Source: Lujinxingia vulgaris (GTDB lineage: Bacteria > Myxococcota_A > Bradymonadia > Bradymonadales > Bradymonadaceae). From it: a DNA stretch of 64,000 nt. The stretch is from positions 62,001-126,000 of the forward strand of contig NZ_VOSM01000002.1 of assembly GCF_007997015.1 (NCBI RefSeq), in the 5' to 3' direction. A program made the translations under genes and the position numbers. Shown piece after piece: positions 57,921-64,000 of the stretch (position 1 is its first letter; each line of letters starts with the position of its first letter). Under the pieces are notes generated by a model. It worked only from the letters and a program-made list of their open reading frames with translations. It did no database searches and was not told the DNA's origin.

Positions 57921-58994
57921 ATGCCATGGGATGATTCTATGAGTTCGAACGCGACCGGGACGAAGTTCAAGTCGTGGGTGGGATGCAAGGCGCTGTTGGC
58001 GATGATGATCGGGGTGGCAGTGATGCTGGGGGCGGCTCCGGCGATGGCGCAGAGTCAGGCCTCGGTATCGGCCATGCTCCGGGGCACCATGCTGGGCATC
58101 GGGCCCTCGCCGGTGGCCAGCATGATCAACCCGCAGCAGGATGAGTGGCTCGACGATGAGGAGATTCAGGCCTGGCTCTGGCCTACACCGGTGGAGCGCG
58201 CCTGGCCTATGGATGAAGAAGGGCGGCCGGTGGTCGAGACGCGCCGGCGCGACGTCTTCTTTCATGAGGTGGGACCGCGCGACACCCTCTCCCGCATTCG
58301 CTCAATGTACCGCGTCACCACGGCGATGCTCGAAGAGATGAACCCGGAGCTCGACCTGCGCGATCTGCAGGTGGGCCAGCAGGTCAAAGTCTGGGAGCTC
58401 GACACCTCAAGCTGGGCGCGAAGTGTGGGGCGCTCCAACAGTGGGCGCTTGATCGGTGGGGAGCCGATGCCGCCTGGCGAGAGCTATATTTTGCTCTATC
58501 CGCACCGCGCCTTTGGTACCTATTACGCCGTCAGTGAGACGGTGCGCGTGCTCGACGCCTACTACCAGACCTTCCAGGATGCGCCGCCGCTGATTGTGGG
58601 CGATATGAGCTTTCGCACCGGTCGGGCCATCAACCCGCACCGCTCCCACCGTAGCGGGCGAGATGTGGATGTGACGCTGCCGCGCCTGGTGGAGCCTCCC
58701 AACTACAATCGTTTTCATTACATCCGCCGCGATCATCTCGACGCGCAGCGCACGCTCTGGATGGTGTTGAAGCTGCTCGAAGGGGGGCTGGTCGAGCACA
58801 TCTTTTTGGACTGGTACCATCAGCGCACGCTCTACCGGCTGGCGCGCGACCAGGGCGCGCCCGAGGCGTGGCTGCGGGAGGTCTTTCAGTACCCGCGGCG
58901 CGGCGGGTCCGGGATTGTGCGGCATGAGCCCGGGCATCGAAAGCACCTGCACGTGCGCTACCGCTGCCAGCAGACCGACCGCTGGTGCGGCTGA
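57921..58994 (+). CDS. LysM-containing penicillin-insensitive murein endopeptidase (MepA-like)
   Basis: A 357-residue exported peptidoglycan hydrolase. A signal peptide (LLAMMIGVAVMLGAAPAMAQ) is followed by a LysM domain (FHEVGPRDTLSRIRSMYRVTTAMLEEMNPELDLRDLQVGQQVKVW, about residues 110-155) for glycan binding. The C-terminal metallopeptidase has GDMSFRTGRAINPHRSHRSGRDVDVTL, LEGGLVEHIFLDW, and the zinc-binding HEPGHRKHLHVRY motif. Known MepA enzymes cleave D-Ala-meso-DAP crosslinks. The start is uncertain between ATG 57921 and ATG 57939; both have weak ribosome-binding sites. It is a single gene. Confidence 0.9.
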   Translation: MPWDDSMSSNATGTKFKSWVGCKALLAMMIGVAVMLGAAPAMAQSQASVSAMLRGTMLGIGPSPVASMINPQQDEWLDDEEIQAWLWPTPVERAWPMDEEGRPVVETRRRDVFFHEVGPRDTLSRIRSMYRVTTAMLEEMNPELDLRDLQVGQQVKVWELDTSSWARSVGRSNSGRLIGGEPMPPGESYILLYPHRAFGTYYAVSETVRVLDAYYQTFQDAPPLIVGDMSFRTGRAINPHRSHRSGRDVDVTLPRLVEPPNYNRFHYIRRDHLDAQRTLWMVLKLLEGGLVEHIFLDWYHQRTLYRLARDQGAPEAWLREVFQYPRRGGSGIVRHEPGHRKHLHVRYRCQQTDRWCG

Positions 58995-59021
58995 GTGACC
59001 GCTCGCTCTAAAGTGGGGGGA

Positions 59022-59771
59022 TTAGCCGGCGTAGGCGCCGGTGATCAGGGCGGTGGCCAGCTGCTGGTCGTGGCTGAGCGCCTCAGCGAGCGCGCGTAGA
59101 AAAGCGCGGGTCTCCTCGGCATCGATCGCGCGGGGATCGTTGAGGTGTTCCACCAGCGTGTGCCGCGCCTGGCGGGTGGCCTCGGCGAAGTCGGCGTAGT
59201 GGGCGGCGGGCACGCCGCAGAGGTGCGCCAGATCTTCGAGGGCGTCGCCGGCGCCGCGAGCGATGTGGTGGCGAAGCGCGTGCCCGTTGGAGCGCAGGTA
59301 GAGCTCGGCGCTGAGCTCATTGACGGCAAAGATCGTCAGCAGCACCGAACCCACGGTTGAGGCTGTGGCGGTGCCCAGCGCGGCGCTGGCGATGAGGGCG
59401 TTGGCGGTGTCGTTGCTCTCATCGACAGGTTCTTCAGGCGGCGGGTCTTGCTGCTCAGACGACGCCGAACTCTCGCTATTGGAACTTCCTTCGGAGGCTT
59501 CGGTGGAGTCGGTGGAACCGCCGGAGGTGCCTTCGCTGGCCGCCGAGGAGTCGGCGCTGCCGGCGGACGACTGGCCGCTTCCGGCCGACGAACCCTCGGA
59601 GCCGGCCGAGCTGTTGCCGGAGTCGCTGGCCGCGCCGTTGGCGCTGCTGGCAGACACGGGATGGGCTCCGTTGCCAACGCCGCTCGACGTGGAATGCGCC
59701 AGCGCCGGAGGCGAACACAAAAGCAGCCATGCCACGCTGAGAAGGCCCACCCGGGTGCGCGTCGTTGCCAT
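59022..59771 (-). CDS. Exported Ser/Gly-rich protein with DUF3015-like C-terminus
   Basis: A 249-residue protein. A signal peptide (LLSVAWLLLCSPPALA) is followed by about 80 residues of Ser/Gly/Ala/Glu-rich linker (SSAGSEGSSAGSGQSSAGS) and one hydrophobic segment (ANALIASAALGTATASTVGSVLLTIFA). The C-terminal region, NELSAELYLRSNGHALRHHIARGAGDALEDLAHLCGV, resembles the DUF3015 pattern of ARGxGxxLxxLAxLxGV, as found in exported deltaproteobacterial proteins; this match is by eye. ATG 59771 (GGAGGCGACG upstream) is preferred over 59783. Confidence 0.7.
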   Translation of the reverse strand: MATTRTRVGLLSVAWLLLCSPPALAHSTSSGVGNGAHPVSASSANGAASDSGNSSAGSEGSSAGSGQSSAGSADSSAASEGTSGGSTDSTEASEGSSNSESSASSEQQDPPPEEPVDESNDTANALIASAALGTATASTVGSVLLTIFAVNELSAELYLRSNGHALRHHIARGAGDALEDLAHLCGVPAAHYADFAEATRQARHTLVEHLNDPRAIDAEETRAFLRALAEALSHDQQLATALITGAYAG

Positions 59772-59937
59772 CGTCGCCTCCATACAGAAGAGAAGTTCAC
59801 CTCTGAGACTGCCAGAGCTTCAGCGGGCACGCAACGCTTGCGACAGGCGTTAACATGGCGCGGAAGCCGATGTTATGCGGTGATCGCCGAGGTGTGCAGC
59901 GCCCGAGTGAGGCTGTTAAGGCGTCTGGCCACCCGCG

Positions 59938-60852
59938 CTAACACGCCACGTCGGGGCCCGGTGCGTCGGGGGTTCGGCACTCGATGGTGGCGTGATTGAC
60001 CTGAAAGCGCTCGCGCAGCTCGCGGCGCAGGGCGTCAGTTAAAGCGGTGGCGTCGGCCAGGGCGTCGATGCGGGTTTTGAGCACCACGCTTACAATGGCC
60101 TGACCGTCGTCGAGCCCCCAGGCGTGCATGTCGTGGATGGCGACGACGTCGGGGTGGGCCAGAAGCGTCGCCTTGAGGGCGGCGATGTCGAGGCCGGCCG
60201 GGGCGCGCTGCAGCAGGATGCGCACCGTGTCGCGCAGCAGCGGCCAGCTCCCGAGAAGGATCAGGAGCGCGATGACCAGGCTGGCTACCGGGTCGGCCAC
60301 GGCGAGTCCGAAGTAACCCACGGCGATGGCCGAGACGATCGCCGCGACTGAGCCCAGCGCATCGGAGAGAAGGTGCAGCATGGCGCCGCGGGTGTTCACC
60401 GACTGGTCGCGACTTTTTGCCAGGTACCAGGCGCTTCCCAGGTTGACGCCCAGACCGGCCACCCCGGTCCAGAAGACGGCCGTCGCCTCCATGGCGGGCG
60501 GAGCCTGCAGGCGCTCTACGGCCTCAATGCTGATGAAGACGACGATGACAATGAGCCCGATGGCGTTGATCAAACCGCCCAACACCGGCGCGCGCTTTAA
60601 CCCGAAGGTGTAGGCCGCCGAGGGGGCCTGGCTGGCGAGTTTGATGGCGAGCAGGGCGACCAGCAGCGCGCCCACGTCGGAGACCATGTGGCCGGCGTCG
60701 GAGAGCAGCGCGAGTGAGTTGGTCCAGAACCCGACGACGGTCTCAAGGAGCAGGAAGGCCGCGTTTAGGGCGATGGCCACAACGAGCGCGCGGGCCGGCG
60801 TGGGACCTCCGTGATCGTGGTGCGAGTCGTGATGATGGTGGTGGGCGCTCAT
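59938..60852 (-). CDS. Cation diffusion facilitator (CzcD/ZitB-like zinc/cobalt efflux)
   Basis: A 304-residue inner-membrane transporter with six helices. A His-rich N-terminus (SAHHHHHDSHHDHGG) probably binds metal. The two HxxxD metal sites are in SLALLSDAGHMVSD and AMLHLLSDALGS. A C-terminal cytoplasmic domain (HPDVVAIHDMHAWGLDDGQAIVSVVLKTRIDA) follows the CDF pattern. It exports Zn2+, Co2+ or similar ions in exchange for protons. The start at 60852 has GAGGATGATC upstream and gives MSAHHHHHD; longer forms add only four residues. It lies 68 bp downstream of the DUF4105 gene. Confidence 0.95.
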   Translation of the reverse strand: MSAHHHHHDSHHDHGGPTPARALVVAIALNAAFLLLETVVGFWTNSLALLSDAGHMVSDVGALLVALLAIKLASQAPSAAYTFGLKRAPVLGGLINAIGLIVIVVFISIEAVERLQAPPAMEATAVFWTGVAGLGVNLGSAWYLAKSRDQSVNTRGAMLHLLSDALGSVAAIVSAIAVGYFGLAVADPVASLVIALLILLGSWPLLRDTVRILLQRAPAGLDIAALKATLLAHPDVVAIHDMHAWGLDDGQAIVSVVLKTRIDALADATALTDALRRELRERFQVNHATIECRTPDAPGPDVAC

Positions 60853-60920
60853 GATCATCCTCAAGATGGCGTCGGGTGAGACGAGGCGGCGTCAACGTCG
60901 TGCGGAGGGTGTGCAGCGGG

Positions 60921-63713
60921 CTAGAAAGCGTCGCGCACAAGCTCCAGTCGAAGCCCGAACTCCAGGTCGGTGCGCTCGGAGCCGGCGGCGAACGCGCCGG
61001 AGACGTACTCCAGCTTGCTATAAGGCTGGAAGAGCATCGCGTGCGGGCCCAGAGCCAGCGTTAAGGTGACGCCCAGACGCGCGCTAAGGTTACGCTCGGA
61101 GTGCAGATTGAGGATGTTGAAGAGCTCGGCGTGGCGCACGCGCACATCGAGGGCGTTGGCGTAGTAGCCGCCCAGATGGGCGCGGGCCAGCAGGTAGGCC
61201 TGGCCTCCGGCCAGGCCGGCGGTCTCGGTGCGGCCGACGTTGAGGTCGAGCGCCGGTCCCGCCCCCAGCGCGAGCAGTGAGGTGCCGGAGTCGGAGCGGG
61301 CGATCGGCAACACCAGCCCGAAGAAGCCGTGGGCGCGCATCGGGAGTTCGCCGGCGATATGGCGCGCATCGAGCTCCAGCGCCCAGCCAAAGCGGTCGGT
61401 GAAGCCGCGCCGGGAGCCGGCCCGCGGCGTGGCGATGCTGATGTAGCGAAAGAGGGTAAAGTCGAGCTCCAGGTTCTGAAGTGCGTCGGCGGTGAGCGGG
61501 GCGCTGGCGCGCAGACCCAGCGCGGTGGCCTCCACCTCGGGGCGATGGCCGTGAAGGCGGCGCTCGCCAAGGTGATCGTCGAGCAACGCCCAGTCCAGGT
61601 GCAACCTCGGCGCGCTGGTGGGGGGCAGAGCCTGGCCGTCGGCGCTCAGGGTTACCCCCCAGCGTCCGGCGTTGGAGGTCCGCAGGGAGCGCTCGCTGCG
61701 CTCGACCTGGGTCGTGGCAAAACGCGCCTCGCGCTCACGCAGCGCCGCGCGCGGGTTATAAAGATCGCGCACCACCAGCCAGTCGATGAGCTCACCCTGG
61801 GCCTGGCTGGCGGCGTGGTGGGCGTCGAGCAAGAGCGCGTGCCAGTCCAGCGCGCGCTCTTCCGCGCGTGTGGGATCTTCGCGGGGAGCGCGGCGCAGAT
61901 GCTCCTGAACCGCGTCGAGAAACTCGTTGCGCTGACGCGCTCGCAGCCCGGCGCGCTCATGGCGGTAAAGCTCTCGCCGCAGCGCCAGAATCTCGGCAGC
62001 GCTAAAGCGCAGAGGTTCAAGCTGGGCGCGCTCTTCAAACTCTAAGAGCGTCGCTTCCACCAGCTGCAACTCCGAGGTCTCCAGGGCGATGAAGGCGTCG
62101 TAGAGCCCGGCGGCTTCATCGGCCAGCTCGGGCGCCCGGGAGATGAGCGCCTCGAGAGGAGAGAGCAGGTCGTCGTAGCGGCCCGCGCGAAGATCGGGGG
62201 GACCGCGGCGCAGCGCATCAATCACCACCGCGAGCTCTTCGGGCGCGGCCGGGTGCATTACGAAGCGCGCGGCGATCGCCTCAATGCGCTCGCTTGCCAG
62301 GATGGCCCGCTCCTCAGCGCTGAGCACGTCGGCGTCGGGCTTACTCAGGAGCGGCTCGCCAGTGTCGGTGGTGACGCCGGCCAGGATGTCGAGCACCTCG
62401 GTGGGCATCGCAAAGACCTTGCGCGGCAGGGGCTCCTCCCGGTCGAGGGCCGGGCCGATAAGATCGATCAGAAACGACGCGCAGTTATGCGTGGTGAAGA
62501 AGTAGGGGTAGGCAAAACGCCGCTCCACCTCCCAGATGCGCTCCAGGAGCTGGCGGGTCTGCTGCTTGCTGAGCGCGAGCGGGTAGCGCCGAAGCGTGCG
62601 CTGCTCCAGCTGCAGGTAGGTGCGGTCGATGCCCCGGAAGGTCGAGAGGTCGAAGACGGCCAGAAACCCGCCGGCCATGCCTTCGAGCACAAAGCGCAAG
62701 GGGTGAATGTCGGAGTCGGTCACCGCCCCGAATTGATAGACATACTCAAAGCCCTGGCTGCGGAAGAGCTCGGCGGAGCGATGTCTCACGTGGATCAATA
62801 AATGGCCGAAGAGCGACTCGGGCCGATCGGTGCGCTCGGCGGCAAAGAGCACGTCGACGCCCATCAGGTTGTCGACGTCGGCCCAGCGCTCAAAGGCGGG
62901 GCAGTCGTAGGTGGCCGGATCATCGGCGCGCCAGGTGCCCTGCCGCCACTGCGGGTCGAGGTCGTCGAAGAAGTCGGCCAGCACCCGGTTGCGGGTGAAC
63001 TCCTGGCAGCTAAATGTCAGATCGGGGGAGTAGACCGGGGTGCCCAGCTGCGGGTCGAGCTCGATGAGATCTTCTTCGCGAAAGAAAAAAGCCTCGGCGC
63101 TGGTCACGAAGTCGAGGTGGGCGGAGCCTTTGCCCAGGGGGCGCAGGTAGCCGTGGAGGTCGCGGTTGCGTGGGCGGGCGCCGGCATCATCCCAGCCGTT
63201 GATGGAGCGCCAGCGGTAGGTTTGACTCAACGCGTGGGCCTTGTCGGCACGCGCGACCAGCGCGTGGGCGATTGCGCGCTGGCGCCAGAGGCGCTGGCGA
63301 GCCGGTCGCGTCAGCGCGCGCTGGCGATCCAGCGGGCCGTCGGTCTCCATCAAGACCATGTCGTAAATATAAAAAGTGCGGCCGTCTTCGGAGAAGGTCG
63401 GGCAGGCCTCCGTGTAGCGGCCGATGCCGAAGAGGCAGGGGCGAGTACGGCGTTGCAGGTACAGGGGCTCGGAGGCATCGGGGCGAAGCACCGCCGGGAT
63501 GTGAGCGGCGGCCTGCGCCAGCATATCGAGCTCGCCGGGCAGCCAGGGCCCGGGCTCGGCGAAGATGTGGGAGGACGCCAGCGCCTCAACCGCCCGGGGC
63601 GCGTCATCTGGCCAGGAGGCGGGCTCCCGCGGCGGTGGCGCGCTGGCGCAGGCCACGTGTAAAAGCGCGCCCAGCGTCAGCAGGGCCAGAAGCGGGAGGG
63701 TAGAACGCGACAT
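60921..63713 (-). CDS. DUF4105 (Lnb N-terminal periplasmic) lipoprotein with C-terminal barrel-like region
   Basis: A 930-residue predicted lipoprotein (lipobox HVAC after a hydrophobic leader). Residues about 120-480 carry the DUF4105/Lnb domain, shown by FAAERTDRPESLFGHLLIHVRHRS and YPYFFTTHNCASFLIDLIGPAL (the conserved NC). A helical region follows, and then about 300 residues of short alternating strands (LNVGRTETAGLAGGQAYLLARAHLGGYYANALDVRVRH...) ending in DLEFGLRLELVRDAF. The aromatic C-terminus fits an outer-membrane barrel. Lnb-like proteins affect lipoprotein processing in Bacteroidetes. ATG 63713 starts one base after the aroA stop, so the two are probably coupled. Confidence 0.85.
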   Translation of the reverse strand: MSRSTLPLLALLTLGALLHVACASAPPPREPASWPDDAPRAVEALASSHIFAEPGPWLPGELDMLAQAAAHIPAVLRPDASEPLYLQRRTRPCLFGIGRYTEACPTFSEDGRTFYIYDMVLMETDGPLDRQRALTRPARQRLWRQRAIAHALVARADKAHALSQTYRWRSINGWDDAGARPRNRDLHGYLRPLGKGSAHLDFVTSAEAFFFREEDLIELDPQLGTPVYSPDLTFSCQEFTRNRVLADFFDDLDPQWRQGTWRADDPATYDCPAFERWADVDNLMGVDVLFAAERTDRPESLFGHLLIHVRHRSAELFRSQGFEYVYQFGAVTDSDIHPLRFVLEGMAGGFLAVFDLSTFRGIDRTYLQLEQRTLRRYPLALSKQQTRQLLERIWEVERRFAYPYFFTTHNCASFLIDLIGPALDREEPLPRKVFAMPTEVLDILAGVTTDTGEPLLSKPDADVLSAEERAILASERIEAIAARFVMHPAAPEELAVVIDALRRGPPDLRAGRYDDLLSPLEALISRAPELADEAAGLYDAFIALETSELQLVEATLLEFEERAQLEPLRFSAAEILALRRELYRHERAGLRARQRNEFLDAVQEHLRRAPREDPTRAEERALDWHALLLDAHHAASQAQGELIDWLVVRDLYNPRAALREREARFATTQVERSERSLRTSNAGRWGVTLSADGQALPPTSAPRLHLDWALLDDHLGERRLHGHRPEVEATALGLRASAPLTADALQNLELDFTLFRYISIATPRAGSRRGFTDRFGWALELDARHIAGELPMRAHGFFGLVLPIARSDSGTSLLALGAGPALDLNVGRTETAGLAGGQAYLLARAHLGGYYANALDVRVRHAELFNILNLHSERNLSARLGVTLTLALGPHAMLFQPYSKLEYVSGAFAAGSERTDLEFGLRLELVRDAF

Positions 63714-63714
63714 C

Positions 63715-64000
63715 TCAGTCCAGAGGGGGGAGCGACATATGGGCCTGTGTGATGATGCCCGTTCGGCGCGCCTGACGCCACAGGCCGGGATAGGACTTGG
63801 TGACGCAGCCGGCCTGAGTAAGTGTCAGCGCCTCGGTGTTCACAAGCGCGAGCGCGCACATCGAGAGGCGATGATCGCCGTGGGTCTCAAATCGCGCGTC
63901 TCGGGCGGGCTCGCCGGCCTGCGGCCCCACTTCAAAGCCGTCTTCGGTGGGCGAGATGGTCAGCCCCACGGCGGCCATCGCGTCGGCCAGGGCGTCGATG
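63715..64000 (-). CDS. aroA: EPSP synthase (3-phosphoshikimate 1-carboxyvinyltransferase), C-terminal part only
   Basis: Only the last 94 residues are inside the window. They match the end of AroA: IDALADAMAAVGL, GFEVGP, the conserved FETHGDHRLSMCALAL (THGDHRxAM) and VTKSYPGLW (VxKSFPxFW). AroA joins shikimate 3-phosphate and PEP in aromatic amino acid synthesis. The 5' part lies beyond 64000. Its TGA stop (63715-63717) is one base from the start of the DUF4105 gene, so that gene is the next in the same operon. Confidence 0.9.
   Translation of the reverse strand, partial: IDALADAMAAVGLTISPTEDGFEVGPQAGEPARDARFETHGDHRLSMCALALVNTEALTLTQAGCVTKSYPGLWRQARRTGIITQAHMSLPPLD

Overview
The window is GC-rich and densely coded. 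It looks like a chromosomal segment of a Gram-negative deltaproteobacterium-like organism, most plausibly Myxococcota or the related Bradymonadales. That placement is inference from protein style: many lipoproteins with a Cys lipobox and Asp/Thr/Pro, Pro/Glu or Ser/Gly linkers, RCC1-repeat surface lipoproteins, a Ser/Thr kinase with a PEGA tail, several hybrid kinases with tandem receivers, outer-membrane barrel proteins, and low-complexity repeats between genes. No rRNA, tRNA, insertion sequence, prophage or CRISPR array was seen. Both ends are cut: ffh at the left (its C-terminal end is missing) and aroA at the right (its N-terminal part is missing).

Layout. 0-4.8 kb: ffh (SRP GTPase), a TPR lipoprotein, an acidic small protein, smpB and, directly downstream, the tmRNA gene ssrA with a clear terminator. 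4.8-12.9 kb: a LysR regulator divergent from a flavodoxin-fold quinone reductase, an operon with a PlsC-like acyltransferase and a GrpE-like protein, a porin-like barrel protein, the first of three related membrane proteins, and a lipoprotein. 13-25 kb is the accessory region. It holds an N-terminally deleted type I restriction subunit (HsdR) fused to a repeat, two convergent RCC1 lipoproteins (one of 1183 residues with about 18 Cys-rich modules), the other two membrane paralogs, and three long non-coding gaps filled with tandem and dispersed repeats. 25-35.5 kb: an operon with a hexapeptide acyltransferase, a SpsF-like cytidylyltransferase, a CrtI/CRTISO-like oxidoreductase and a cupin; then a signalling block with a lone receiver, a sensorless MCP, two alpha/beta hydrolases and a PAS hybrid kinase. 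36-48 kb: an ABC exporter, the helicase HrpB, a MATE transporter with a 34-bp repeat array just upstream, lipoproteins, a DUF427 protein, an FKBP lipoprotein, a DUF1328 peptide, and a second hybrid kinase whose ATPase domain looks dead. 48-55 kb: a leftward run of HEAT protein, degenerate nucleotidyltransferase, pseudo-receiver/J-like protein, def, fmt, rsmB, rpe and a CatA-like acyltransferase. 55-64 kb: a Ser/Thr kinase with a coupled TPR partner, a LysM-MepA endopeptidase, a DUF3015-like protein, a cation diffusion facilitator, a DUF4105 lipoprotein and aroA.

How it fits together. Ffh, SmpB/tmRNA, Def, Fmt and RsmB form a translation, targeting and quality-control theme. The envelope theme covers the lipoproteins, barrel proteins, MepA, PlsC and the LbetaH/SpsF pair. 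The most unusual parts are the repeat-filled 12-25 kb region, with repeats linked to the membrane paralogs and to the HsdR break, and the coupled HEAT / pseudo-nucleotidyltransferase / pseudo-receiver-J operon, whose partners all appear to have lost catalytic residues.
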